DNA from: Chimonanthus salicifolius
Taxonomy: Eukaryota > Streptophyta > Magnoliopsida > Laurales > Calycanthaceae
Direction: 5' to 3'
Length of the DNA: 64,000 nucleotides
Assembly: GCA_013350335.1 (NCBI GenBank)
Contig: CM023532.1
Span: 37,077,708 to 37,141,707 of the forward strand
The notes beneath the pieces were generated by a model. The model was not told where the DNA came from and did no database searches. It saw only the letters and a list, made by a program, of their open reading frames with translations. Position 1 is the stretch's first letter, and every line of letters begins with the position of its first letter. Both the position numbers and the translations under genes were made by a program. This document shows, piece after piece, positions 48,164-60,547 of the stretch.

Positions 48164-51100
48164 TGTAATAACCCGACCCTTTAAATTAGAAATAACAAAT
48201 TTTTAGAATTATTAACTCGGCTTTGTGACCGGTTAATATGATAGGGTACGGAAAGAGCTTCCCGAAAAAGGAGTATGTGACCCGATCAGAGGTCATTTGC
48301 TTAGTGATTTAGCCCGACGAAGTTCGGAGGGCATTTTAGACATTACTTAAATGTCTTTTGTTTTACATATAAAATCATGAATAATATTTTATAGACCCCT
48401 TGAGTGTGAAAGACCACTCTTCTGATATATTCAGACCTTGAAATTCACACACATATTAAGCTTTTGAGTACGCTACTCAGTGGTATTTTCGGAATTTCAC
48501 GAGTATTCCTCGAAACGTGTATTTTACATATGCTCTTATCTAAAAACCCCGATTTTTAAGATACCCCGTATTCCGAAAATTAGCAAACTCAGATCACATT
48601 CGATCTGTATTTTATCAAACTCTTTGACATATGTAGAATGTCGAAAAGGGTATTTTAAACACTAGTTTCGAAGTGTCAAAATCACGGTGATTATAAGCCG
48701 TCTATTTTATTAAAATGTTGACTTTGTGAAAAATACCCTATTTTATGGTGTCAAAACAAAAAGTGAACGTTCCACCGTAGGTAAACCCTGTGTTCTTAAC
48801 ACACCTGCGGTGTCGGATTTTTACGAGTTAAGGTCTAATATAGACGAACAGAAAAAGGGTAAGGTAACAGTAATTTTTACTGTTACCTGAGATAAGATTT
48901 TTTTCATCTTATCTTTTTCTTTCTGCCGACAGTCTTTAAGAGATAAGATTTTTTTTAACCTTTGCCGACACAACGAACGGTCAGGGATCATCCAGCAGTT
49001 TTCAATAGTATTTTTCAAAACACTATAAATAGGTGCAGTGAGTTTAAGTTAAAATCACAAATTTACGAAGTTTTATCAGATTTTCCATTTTTCCTCTCTG
49101 CTGCCAGACGTTCACTATTCCTCAAGTGGTTGTCTTAAATTCTTCAGAAGATTTCTGTAAGTGTTTATTTTAAGTTAATATTTTTAGTTTGTAGACCTCA
49201 TTAAGAGGAAGCTAGATATTTAATTTCATCAGAAAATGATTTACAGTTTTCTCTATAAAAATCAGCGAAGAAAATACAAAAAAAAATAGAAAAATCTGTC
49301 CGTGAATAGTGATTTGCGGCGCACTGTGCAGGCCCTAAAGGGCATTTTGGTAATTTGGAAATTTACGGGTGAACAGTGCCCCGTGAACAGTATTTTTCGG
49401 TGAACAGTATTTACAGGTGAATAGTATTCATGAACAGTATTTTTCGTGAACAGTATTTTTCACGGATGAATAGTGCTTGTGAATAGTATTTTCCGTGAAC
49501 AGTATTTTTACGGATGAACAGTACCCGTGAATAGTATTTTCGTGAACAGTATTTTTCACGGATGAATAGTGCTTGTGAATAGTATTTTCCGTGAACAGTA
49601 TTTTTACGGATGAACAGTGCTCGTGAATAGTATTTCGTGAACAGTATTTTTACGGATGAATAGTGTCCGTGAACAGTAATTTTCGGTGAACAGTATTTTC
49701 GGATGAATAGTGCCTGTGAACAGTATTTTTCGATGAATAGTATCCAGGGGCATTTTGGTAATTTTGGATATTTTTGGGGGGCAAAAACGTAATTTTTGAA
49801 AAAAATTCAAAAATGAAATTTATGTTATTTTATCTTAGAAATACTTGTTTTAGTCCACTTGGAGGTTTATTTTTAGCCCGTATTACGCTCAGGGGCAAAA
49901 TCGTAATTTTTACAAAATTTCAAGAAAACTCTCTAAACGTGTTGTCATGATATTCCAAACGCTTAGGAGTATAAATTATGGCTATATAGTGTTATTATAC
50001 GTTATATTTACGCCGTTTTTCATTTTAAACAGATTACTGAAAAACACTCGCCGACCGAAGGTGAGGAGATTCAACCACACTATGTGTTTACTAAAATGCA
50101 TCTCATTTTGCATTCGATACAAATGTTTCCTTCACCATTAGCCTTACGGCAATAAGTGGATATCCGTGGTCATCTTTATTGATGAAAATGATGTAATAGG
50201 ATTAGAATGCGATACCGACACTGTTCACACGTAAGGAGGTGATTATAAGTTTCAACATATGAAACGTGAACTTGGGAGTGTTTCGGGATGTCGAGATCTA
50301 GTCATCATAAAACGGAGTACGGAACCCACTTATTCCTAGAGACTACTTGGTATTGTGATATAGGTGATCTAATGATAGATCAGGTATCCAACAGTGATTC
50401 CGATAGGAATATGCATTCTGTGTATAAATGATAAGTATAGGGTAGGCATACTCGATTGGAGATAACGGTAACACTTATTTATGTTATAATGTAACCCGTT
50501 GGTGGGCTTTTAATCTGTGTTTAGTTTTTTCAGCATATTATGTACTTATTGCTGATATTTGTATTATGATTCCATGCGGGAGGGCTTAGGAATTTATGTT
50601 AACTGAGTGAGATTATTATGATCATATGTATGAGAGATATTATGTGGGTTGACAATTATGTTTAAATCCATGTATTGATGTGCATATTGATTGATGTACT
50701 GTGCATATCAAATTACCTCACACCAATGTATGAAGTACCTAGCTCGTGGAGGGCACTGGTACGAGGTGTATTTAAAATACGGGCTGTGTGAAGCACTGAG
50801 CATGAATTTGCCGGCGGTGTAGGAAACGTATTACTCGCGGTTAGGGGAGAACCGTAGACGTCGTTTGGCGGGGGTATCTTTTTGAGAAATGAAGGACATT
50901 TCATGGTAGATAAATGTGTTAACATTATTCTACATGATTTCTGAGTGTATAAACTGTTGTTTGATAACATGTCTATTATGTTGATAATATGCCTTGTTAT
51001 CCAGAACTTGCTGTTGTTTTCTCTTCATTGAGTTTGTAAAACTCACACTCCTTACGAAACAGGAAACCCGGAGGACGAAGGACAGGAGGATCATCAGCTG

Positions 51101-51628
51101 TAGTTTAGGGTGGAGTCCCTTTAGCTATCTACCCAAATGTTGGGATTTTATGTTTAAGTTAGTAGATATTGTACGTATGAACATGCAATGTAATAAACCC
51201 TTTATAATGTTCATTTGAAACACTGTAGGATGTAATAAAGTCTACTTCGTTTCTGATGTGCAATTCTGATGTTGATGAGATCGATTGATCATAAATGTTA
51301 GGTAGATCATGTGTGACATTTTCTATTTTGGACTCCCTAAGAGGTTAAGTTATAGATTACATGTTGGTTAGTAGTGTATCCACATATTATGCGTCGAGGT
51401 GAAATCTGTCGAGGTTTTGGGTTTTAAGCGGGCCCATGGTGGCCCCTCCATCTGCCTGGGATTTTTACCGGCTAAATATGGGTGGGTCCGAGGCTGCCAA
51501 ATGTTAGATCCAAACTTATTCATAAGAGATGTTAAAGTCTATAAGAGGATTTCCGCAAAGGCTCAATATTGTATTAGAAAAAAAAAAAAAATCTCACGTC
51601 AGTGGGCCCAGAGGGTCGGGGCGTGACA
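48164..51628. mobile_element. Giant solo LTR (3465 bp), probably Gypsy/Tekay-like
   Basis: Starts TGTAATAACCCGACCC and ends GGGTCGGGGCGTGACA, imperfect inverted ends of TG...CA type, with an exact 5-bp duplication GGTGG at 48159-48163 and 51629-51633. A promoter-like CTATAAATAGG is at 49023, the 24-copy minisatellite follows at 49369-49745, and AATAAA-type signals lie at 51191 and 51226. No gag or pol coding sequence, no second LTR. LTRs above 3 kb with this start are typical of Tekay/Del chromoviruses; that assignment is inferred. Single-copy LTR plus duplication implies loss of the interior by recombination. Confidence 0.8.
49369..49745. repeat. Minisatellite: 24 copies of TGAAYAGT, 15-16 bp period
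   Basis: Units such as GTGAACAGTATTTTTC, GGATGAATAGTGCTT and GTGAATAGTATTTTCC alternate, giving a higher-order pattern of about 45-60 bp. It is flanked on both sides by GGCATTTTGGTAATTT (49341 and 49748). Located downstream of the LTR TATA box, so it would be in the transcribed leader. Confidence 0.9.
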
Positions 51629-51967
51629 GGTGGAATGGAGACTATAACCATGCTACACTTCTATTTAAAAATGTTAATAGAAATCTAAGGAGCAAATTGA
51701 ATTGGGACAAAGAAGATTTTTTTTTCAAAAATTTATGAAGTGGGCTTCATTCCGGCTACATAAATGAGTTAATTTGCAAGGTCTTTCACTTGTATAAGTT
51801 ATGTATAAAATTTCAACTTAATTAGATAAGTGAAGCTATGCCTATTTTAACTTTATTTGATGATATTCATCAGATTATATCAACAAGCTTTAAAAGTTGA
51901 ATTTGTATCAAATTGGATATGGGTGTAATTTCAGGGAATAAGTGAATATAAGACAAAAATTGGATCC

Positions 51968-52247
51968 AACGAGAAATTTCTTTACCCGGCCAATTTCTAA
52001 GGGATCAAGATACCCATTCGCTCCAGTATAAATAGTAACCATTTGTTCTTCCACGTTGAGAGGGGCTGATTAGATTGATTCTGAGTGGTTTTATCTAGAT
52101 TGGAGGCAAATTGTACAAAAGCCTCTAAATCTGCGAATTGGGTCAGTTTCAATTTTGATTTGCCAGCTACTTATTTTATAGCTTTAATTTGAGCTGCGGA
52201 TCTTACTCTCGAGACAGAAATACCCATATTAATAGTAGGACGGATTC
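51968..52247 (-). pseudogene. atpA: Nuclear plastid-DNA insert: atpA 3'-part fragment
   Basis: The minus strand reads IRPTINMGISVSRVRSAAQI, KAIK, stop, [32 protein letters not shown] and then, after a deletion of about 40 bp and a frameshift, a segment corresponding to [18 protein letters not shown] and PLEIG.VKKFLV. This is the C-terminal third of the chloroplast ATP synthase alpha subunit; the FADLEAF and YTGANGYLD blocks fit plastid atpA rather than mitochondrial atp1. The stop, deletion and many substitutions show an old, non-functional transfer. Confidence 0.85.
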
Positions 52248-53717
52248 ACGAAGTCTACAACGGGCCTCACAATACAAAATTGATATGAAATTCTCGTGAA
52301 AACTATTAAGGTTTTACATTGTTTTCGTCATGAGCCCAGGGGAGTGTACTATAGCTTGACCATGCACGCATTCGATTGCTTGTTGAGCCTAGATGTGTTC
52401 ATTTCTTCATTTTCAAGAATCAAAGCCCAGGGGCGAAGGATGTCATTGTTCTTGATATTGTGAAATCTTCTGCATTCTGAAGTTCCAGCACTCCCCAGAA
52501 CAAGAGCTTCTACTTCTTTTTCAGAGATGACGAGGAGTCTTTACGTCGTTACATTCTTCTCTACTTTTGGTCTTAACTTCAATACATAATTTGTAGCAAG
52601 ATCACTTTGAATGGCAACATGTACTGCAAGTTCAAGAGCAAGATTTCAGTCTCACAAATGTGGCACAGAATCTAACATCTACAATTGAATAATTGGAAAT
52701 TTTCATAGTAGAACATTTATCATTGTCATCATTAAAGTAATTTGACCTTTGTATTCATAACTTGATCTAAAAGATAGTTATCTATCGGTTGGCTGCTTTT
52801 TGAAGTCCATATGACTCAAACTCTATCCTTTATGGTTTCTTTTGAGACTCAAACTCTATATTTTTGGGAAAGTCTAGCTTGAAATAGGATAAAGGGCTTA
52901 ATTTTTTATGTTTCATCAATATTTGAGTTTTTGATGTATTAATCAAGTACCTAATATTTGATATTAGAGCAAATATCATGTCTTATGCAACGGTTACAAA
53001 AACAAATACTTACTAAATGTATTATTTTTTCTTGTCAAAGTGCAATGTAGATACTAGGATTTGGTGTAGTCTCCATTTCATTCTAAATTATAAAAAATAT
53101 ATTCTCTTTGTCCTAACTTAGTTGTCTCATATGCATTTTGAAAGAGTTATAGGATGTTGGAGAAACGTTTATAAGCTTTTTGAGAGCCCTTAAAAAATTC
53201 AAAATTTTAAAATAGGACAACTAAAATAGAATAGATGGAGTATATAATATACAAAACTGGCCTTATGGTTTTTTTCACCATTGTCCATCCAAGCTAGGGT
53301 CCATGGAGGAATGGTTCAGATCTCATAAACATGGACCTTAGTACCTTACAAATGAACTGTACTGTTGGGAACAAGATGTTTCCCGGGTCCTAATGTAGCC
53401 GGTTTTGTCCATGAATTTGACAAAGGTGGTTTACCAAATTAAAGAAAACTGATAGAACCTCTCAAAACCATTTACTGCAAGAACACAAGAATAACAAGAG
53501 GAATTATTGCAAGTTGATAATGTACCAGGTCTACAACTGCATCTAATCATAAAAAAAATTACTCAATTTGGTGAAATTCATGAATATGATAAAGGTGTCA
53601 TGGAACTCAATAACAAGACATGACAACAAGAGAAGTTCATGCTATATAAGATATATGGATGAAAAAAAAAAAAACAAATCTTGGCTAATTGATGTCCATA
53701 TGACTGACTACATGCGG
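52248..53717. other. 3' flank of the GRAS gene, nothing recognised
   Basis: No coding signal, no delimited repeat. The last few hundred bases include the 3' UTR of the GRAS gene; the poly(A) site was not fixed. Confidence 0.5.
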
Positions 53718-55226
53718 CTATCGAAACGTGTTTGATGTCCATGAAGAGGCTGTGTACAAGCTGGTGCCTTTCCAACCAAGTCTTAGGGTGCCATCTCCTT
53801 GAAGAATGGTGTAACCATGTGATGGAGGGAACATGTTGAGAATGAGCTGAGCTTGGGCCATGGAGTTGTCACTCATGGGGACCTGAGTGAAGCAATGGCG
53901 GGTAAGTTCCATTCGCCAATTCTTGAACTTGTCCTCTCCACTCCGAGCAGGCCCTCCTATGGCAAGTATGTTGTTTATCTCCTTCGACAGGAAGCAATGC
54001 TCGACGCGGTGGCGATTCGGGTCATCTTGAGGCAATGAGGCACCTAACGAATCGAAGACAGTAGAATAGTAGTGAAGAGATCCAACGAATCGGTCTAAAA
54101 AGGACCCTGTTTGCAGAATATCCTGCTCCACAAGTGTGATCACTCTAGGGGCCAGTTGTTCTATGAGCCTCATTGTCTTCCAATCAGGCCCTGTGGCATC
54201 ATACAGTGAGTGTTGAAGCCAATGAACAGCTACTGTCTCCCCTCGGCGTCCTTGAATCATCGAGATGTCTATGTCACCGGACTTCTTTGCAATTGGGTGG
54301 AATTCGAATGACAAGCCGAGCCGCTTGGCGAAACAGGACAGTTGCCTCCCCGTCTCCTCTAGCAAGTCAATCGACGCACCCATCCCGGTCATTCTAATAT
54401 GTGGAGGCCCCTCAATTCTTGTTGCAAGGATGTGAAACAGGGCTGGCCACTGCAATCCTTGCATGATGTCCAAGTCAATGATATGGACCTTGTCTCTCTG
54501 ATGGAAGGCCTCTAGGATGGCTTGATTCGATGTAAAATGAGCAAATTTTATAAATGGGGAGATGCTGTTGAAGACTTGGAAGGCACCAAAGATGGTTTTT
54601 TGGGTGATCAGAGGTGAGCAAATCCCTAGCCAGGAGTTCATCACCCTACTGGCCATGGCCTTCGAAAAGTAAGCCACCACCCTCTCTGCACAAGAAGGCC
54701 CATATGGAGAAGCGAGTTGAGTTAGCTCAAGCAACATTCTATTGGCCTCAGGTAAGTTGTCCACAGAAATGGCCACTGCACACTCCAGAAGATGTGTCAG
54801 TAAACTCAAGCCATGTTCATCTAACCTGCTCAAACCTTTACTTTCACCAGTGTTTAATTGGTGTCCAGGCCCAGTCCAATGTGGCTCATCTACAGTGCTT
54901 CCATACTGCCTTCTAGCAATTTTCCTCGGCCTCCAATCGCCATTTCCACAAGAAAAATTCTCCACCGTTGATGTATCTATCGCCAGTCCCTCGGTATGGG
55001 TCTCGGGGGAGGCCTCAGAAAGTTGCTTCACGACTTGCTCCATCCATTCAGAGAGCTCAAACCTCTCCATGTTGGAGTATCGACTATCGGTCGTGGGCCT
55101 CGCCAGAGTGTTGGAATTCCCCGGGCCATGATGGGCCATGGAAAATCCAATTGGATTCATGTCCCATTGTTCATGTGTCTGGATCAAATCCAAGGCCCCA
55201 TGAACTTCAAAGTCACCCTTCAACAT
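53718..55226 (-). CDS. SCL23: GRAS transcription factor, SCARECROW-LIKE 23 type
   Basis: Intronless 502-codon gene, ATG at 55226. The N-terminal 130 residues are variable. The GRAS domain then runs to the end: leucine-heptad I from about residue 140 (SLLTHLLECAVAISVDNLPE), VHIID core at 247-251 followed by LDIMQGLQWPALFHILATR, heptad II near 350-370, an RVEH block near 407, and the SAW end (LGWKGTSLYTASSWT) at 483-497. The block FIKFAHFTSNQAILEAF and the heptad-II to SAW region match SCL23 rather than SCR, which has a much longer N-terminus. SCL23 is a nuclear regulator acting with SCR and SHORT-ROOT in endodermis and bundle-sheath fate; the role here is inferred. The Arabidopsis protein is shorter (about 405 aa), so the extra N-terminus is notable. 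Start choice is the first in-frame ATG; no later one is clearly better. Confidence 0.93.
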   Translation of the reverse strand: MLKGDFEVHGALDLIQTHEQWDMNPIGFSMAHHGPGNSNTLARPTTDSRYSNMERFELSEWMEQVVKQLSEASPETHTEGLAIDTSTVENFSCGNGDWRPRKIARRQYGSTVDEPHWTGPGHQLNTGESKGLSRLDEHGLSLLTHLLECAVAISVDNLPEANRMLLELTQLASPYGPSCAERVVAYFSKAMASRVMNSWLGICSPLITQKTIFGAFQVFNSISPFIKFAHFTSNQAILEAFHQRDKVHIIDLDIMQGLQWPALFHILATRIEGPPHIRMTGMGASIDLLEETGRQLSCFAKRLGLSFEFHPIAKKSGDIDISMIQGRRGETVAVHWLQHSLYDATGPDWKTMRLIEQLAPRVITLVEQDILQTGSFLDRFVGSLHYYSTVFDSLGASLPQDDPNRHRVEHCFLSKEINNILAIGGPARSGEDKFKNWRMELTRHCFTQVPMSDNSMAQAQLILNMFPPSHGYTILQGDGTLRLGWKGTSLYTASSWTSNTFR

Positions 55227-55818
55227 GGTTTTCTGCTTTTGCTTCTTTCTTTAACTGAACTCACCTTCTCATGAGAATAGGAGGAGGAGGAGGAGGAGTG
55301 TTAGAAGGCCTAGTGTGAAGGCTTTTAAAGGGTCTGCAGGCCATTTTTTTTCTAGGGTTATTAGGAAGACTTAAGAAATGGTCACCTTCTACTCTCATAA
55401 CTTCTTTAATAGAGCATGGCCGGCATAGAAAGACATTCGAATAAAGATAAGCAGCTCAAGGCCAAACACATGTCATTATGGTAGTGATATTTGATTAAGA
55501 ACTTGTGTTATATAGATGCATGTATTATTTTATTTCTTTAAAGAAAGGTGGCCTGACTGGTTGTGGGCCTCAGGCAAATAAAATAAAGTGTTAAACGGGT
55601 GTGTGATTTCAGTTTGACAACGAAGGTGATTAAGAGGAGATTTAACTATTTAAGTATAGCAGATGTAACAGGAAATGAAAGATGTAGAAAGAACAACTAC
55701 CCACCAAATAAACAAAAGCTAAAGAATAGATACTGCATGTTAGAATTTGGATTTTGGAGGCATTAAGATTAGATAGGAATCTATGTTTGGACACTAGGTT
55801 ATCAAGAGAAGAAATGTA
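55227..55818 (-). promoter_or_regulatory. Proximal promoter of the SCL23-type gene
   Basis: The minus strand carries a TATA-like CTTTAAAAGCC near 55320-55330, about 100 bp upstream of the ATG, and a (GGA)n/(TCC)n tract near 55281. A TRIM lies directly upstream. Confidence 0.4.
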
Positions 55819-56189
55819 TGTTGGAGGCAGCGAATGAGTTCTACGTTGATTATGAAAGGAGAGATTTAGGGATTTATAAAAAAATTTGATCTCTCCACGT
55901 ATTGAGTTAGCTAGCCTTTTGGGTTGCTGGAGAAGCTAGCCTTTTGGATTGCTGGATATTCAGTCTTAATAAGTGGTATTAGAGGCATATCCCAAAGTCA
56001 AAGTATGTGGACTCAGAAGATCTCGTAGCCGAAAGGAAGGGCTACCAGAGAGCCTCGTTCGAGAGAAGATTGTTGGAGCAATGAATGAGTCTCACATTGA
56101 TTGTGAAGGGGGAATTTAGGAACCTACGAAAGACCTTGGTCACTCCATCTATTGAGTCACACTTTTGGACTGGATACCCAATCTCAACA
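55819..56189 (+). mobile_element. TRIM retrotransposon (family 2), copy A
   Basis: 5' LTR 55819-55971 (TGTTGGAGGCAGCGAATGAG), primer-binding site TGGTATTAGAGGC at 55974 (initiator-Met tRNA type), internal segment with GAGCCTCGTTCGAGAG, a purine tract GAGAGAAGA at 56061, and 3' LTR 56071-56189 (TGTTGGAGCAATGAATGAG ... CAATCTCAACA). Exact duplication ATGTA at 55814-55818 and 56190-56194. The 5' LTR carries an extra internal duplication of GCTAGCCTTTTGG(G/A)TTGCTGG. Confidence 0.85.
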
Positions 56190-57569
56190 ATGTATTGATT
56201 TTTTTTTTTTCCATATATGTATCTTTGTTTCTTTCTATTTCTAGAAGAAAATTTAGTTAGTTTTAATCTTTTAATGTTTTTAATGTGAATCTTTGAAAGA
56301 AAACACTAAATCTACATGAAAAAGGAAGTTAGGGAATTTGAATAGATTCTGGGTAAAACACAAAATCCAAATATATATTCATATTTTACAGCATATCAAA
56401 AGATTCTAATATGTTGAAGGATATTCCTCTTGAAAATATGAAACTTGTATTATTTCAGTGAATGAAAAGAAACCAATCTCAAGTTCCCATAACATCATGA
56501 TAATTAACAATTTAACATCCATTAAATTATTGATTAAATTAGTGGAAGTAGTTGATAAAGAGTTTGAGAGGTGATTGATATGATCATGAGTTAGCACTTC
56601 TAAAATGGTAAAATTTTGACCTGTCATCCTAGGGATTGAGTAAAACCCACTAGCTACCCACATGCTCATTGATGTCATGTTGTATATAGGCCATTTTTAT
56701 TAAGTTTATGACTTGAAGTAGAATAAAATATATATCCATTTTTTATGTATTTATTTTATTCCTTCAGCATAATCATAAATTCTTTTAATTCATAATATTG
56801 ATTCTGAATCAAATAAATTAATTTAATTGTACGTCACTCTCTAAGTTATTGATGATCCAATCAATCTTTTTTGGGTGAAATAAAGGATATTTCAATCGGG
56901 AGAGAGAACGGGGAAATCTAATATGACTCAATATGTCTGACAAGACCCAATTTCAAGCCAGTCTCTCTTAAGTTAGATTCAAGCACGATCAATACGACTT
57001 AAACTCGATTCTTCTCTAATCGAAGATCAAATTCGATATTCCAAACTCCAAATCACTGTAGAATATAAGGCATCTCTGTAACATACAAATGAAAATTAAG
57101 TATTAATACAAATTTCAAAAACTTTGTTCTAATCCTTGTGTTTGTTTAATGTTGTAGGTATTTCATATGGAGTGCTGAAGAGCAAGATCATTAAAAAAAT
57201 GAAAGTTACCGGGGCAATTATTCGTCCATAATCTTTGAAAAGTTGAGATCCAACAAACGTAACACCTGATGTCAGTAAGTCATGGATTAGCTCATCAATA
57301 ATCAGAGATTTCGACTGCCTGCCCTTTCCTTATCAATAGACACAACAGATTTTGTCTTTTAGAACAAATCCAGGTTCTTTTAGTCATTCCCTTGGGAACA
57401 GCTTATGTTTTTTTACTCTTATTCTGTTTAAGATAATGCAATTGCTAATGGCAATGATGTGTTGTGTCGAAGCATGTCTAATTAGAATAATAATTAAGCA
57501 CTTTTTTAGATGACTAAGATCAGTTAAAGAGGATATATGCTTTCATTAAGTTACAAATTATGTCTACAT

Positions 57570-57920
57570 TATTGGGACTGTGAACGAGTTCTACATTAAT
57601 TGTGAAGAAAGAGATTTATAGACTTATAAAAGATTTGTATCACTCCACCTAATAGGTTAGCTTTTTCCGTTGGATACCCAGTGCTAACAAGTGGTATTAG
57701 AATCATATATCCAAGTCAACATATCTAAACTTAGGGAATCCTCTAATTAAATGGGATGGCCGACAACATTCTAGCTGTTGGAGCCTCGTTCGAGGGAGAA
57801 TTTTTTTTGGCAGGAATTAGTCCCACGTTGATTGTAAAGGAAGAAATTTAGGAACTTATAAAATACTTGAATCAGTGACCTAATGGACTAGTCTTTTGAG
57901 TTGAATACTCAGTCCTAGCA
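57570..57920 (+). mobile_element. TRIM retrotransposon (family 2), copy B
   Basis: 5' LTR 57570-57690 (TATTGGGACTGTGAACGAG), primer site TGGTATTAGAATC at 57693, shared internal GAGCCTCGTTCGAGGGAGAA, 3' LTR from about 57805 to 57920. Flanks TACAT (57565-57569) and TTCAT (57921-57925) match 4 of 5. Same family and orientation as copy A, 1.4 kb apart. Confidence 0.8.
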
Positions 57921-60537
57921 TTCATAAACATGTGGTTGATAACACATTAAAATAGTGGTTACGATTAAAAAAAAACATTTGGTTAACTCATTCTAAGAGA
58001 TCGAGGGTATAACCATTTGATCCAAAATTTCATTTGTTGTGATCCGTTAGATTCTCTAGGTTGTTAGAAATTTCACCTTCTTTGTTTTTTTTTTTTCAAC
58101 TTTAATATTTCAGGAGATTCAAAATTGAGACTGCTGTAGTTTCACAAGTTTAAGTACAATTGCTAATGGCATTTGACAAGAGTCTATAATAGAGTTACTC
58201 TAATTATAAAGATTACTGATTCGAGTCTAGAGAGTTAGGTAAACATTAAAAAAAATTAGAATAAATAACTTTAAAGATAACGATGATGATTTGATTAAAA
58301 AATCAGTTTTCCTTGAACAACATTGACCTTGATGGACAATTGACCCTAAGATTTTTTGGGTCCAATACATAGGGATGGGGATGAATGTGTCTAAAAGATA
58401 TTTTCAAGAGCACAAAGATCAACGGTTAAAATTAATCAACAATGAGATAGGTTCATATTGAGTACAAATACAATTTATAAGGAATAAATTTGTGTGAGAA
58501 AGCGACTACCTCATCGGCATCTGTCGCGAATTTTTTTCTTAATTAAGAAACCCTTATTTTATTATAATAAGGAGTGCCATTCCCGTCATTTGACCTCTAT
58601 TCCTCTATTGTTGAAAAAATAAACTACATGAAAAATGTTAAATAATGAGTTTTTATCTATAGTTTGAAAGGTTCAGAACTAAAACAATTGCTAATGAAAA
58701 TGACATAAAATTTGCCTGGACCATGGTTTTGGAAGCTAGTTCAGTTGTGATATCAACCCATCCATAGACACAATTGCACACTATTAATGGTCATTAAATT
58801 GTTTTTTAATGAAAATATTAAAAATATACTAAAAAGACTCAAACTTTTTATTGATATTTTTATTTATCATCGTACAATTAATAAATTGTATTATTTGAGT
58901 TCAGACTTCAGATGGTGGGTAGTATGAGATGGATTCATGACAAGTTCCATGTCCTACACCCCCAACCAATCTTGGGCCTGACCCGAGCCCATTGAAAACC
59001 ATCATAATATTGTTCTGGTCCATGATATTAACATGGAAAAAAAAAATCCATTACGAAGATCCACCAACCCAATTCAATTCATAATTTGTGAAATGATCCA
59101 TCTTATCTAGGTATAAAGTCTACTAAATAGAATAGTGATAGATGCATCGAAAAAGATCATTTCTTAAATATAGAGTTTACTAAAAATTACTCTGATGAAA
59201 TCATAAAACTATCTTTTTAAAGTTAATATAATTTAAAGATTAAAAAATAATTAAAATTAATTAAATTTTAAAGAGCTTAAAAAATATAATTTGATTGATC
59301 TAATCAAAATAGATTTTGATAGACTACATATTTAAAAAATGATCCTTCAAACGCACCCATCAGCTCTTCGAATCCAAATAGGTTCATGTGTCATTTACTG
59401 TGTGTGGTCCTTTTATTTTGTGTATACATCTACAAGAACCTCTTTTGAGTCTCACCTGTGTCTGACCTTTATATCCCATTATGAACTATTTGAGTATCAA
59501 AATTTGGCTGAATTGCCGGAACATTAATCTAAACATTTCGGTCTATTATAGGTTCCCTAAAATATTACATTTCGTTGATATTTTGAATTTAGTGGACACC
59601 ATCACTTTTTATTGCTATGGATGGGATCGTTAAAATTATTATTTTCTCTTTTAAAATAAAATTTAATTTTTTTTGTCTATTTGATGCATCTTCACCTTCT
59701 ACTATGGGGATGTATTTTTTTTTGTAGACTTTAGATTGGCCAAATAACTCTACTTTTAGAAGAAACTCTGTCAGAATTCCGGTAGAATTTTCAACTAAGA
59801 TGCTTAGGATTCGTTTCTATTGACGGGTTTCTAGGTGATTATGGAGTTTGATGAGCTAACTTTTTAAAAAAAAAATTGTCATGTTATAAAGAACAGGTTG
59901 TGACAATTTGGTATGAGAGTCAGATTTTGAGCGCGTGACATGTGGGTTTCTTTTTATCTTAAAAATAAAGGGTTATAATAATTCATTGGGTTTAATTTTA
60001 GATAGTTCGATGGCCTAGAAGACAATCCATCAATTCATTTTTTTAAATAATAAAGCAAGATCCACTCTCTAACATGACTTAGTAGAGCACTTAGAACTTT
60101 TAAATTTGGGCCTATCCTAAACCTAACCTCCATTCAATTGGGTGCCATACTTGATAAAGTTGCAACATTTTTAATTTTAAAGGCAGTAAGTAGAGTGATT
60201 TGATTGAAATAGAATCTTTAAGTACCTCTAATTTAATTGTAAAACATTCCTGCCCAACTCTCCCAATACTTCCATCAATATAACTCAACTCCATATTAAA
60301 TGTGCATAATACCTACTACATTTAAATTGATACAATATGCAGTTAGTTTTTCCTCACAAGTAATCAAATGGTTGACTAAGAGGAGCCAATATAAGAAGAG
60401 TTAATAATTGATTAAAAAAAACTTATGCAGTACAAGGGAAAATTACTTTGATATAATAATTTTATAAGAAGTCTCACCAAACTGATATACTAGAAATTTT
60501 TTACTCTTCATAGCTTTAAATAGGGTAGATCAATATG
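57921..60537. other. AT-rich intergenic DNA, nothing recognised
   Basis: No coding signal and no delimited element in this stretch. Confidence 0.5.
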
Positions 60538-60547
60538 TGTAATATTT

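Noticed and set aside
49369..49745. CRISPR-like or centromeric satellite array
   Set aside because: Short 15-16 bp units confined to one solo LTR; no spacers and no long array.
53853..55274. Several plus-strand open frames across the GRAS gene
   Set aside because: Shadows of the minus-strand GRAS coding sequence.
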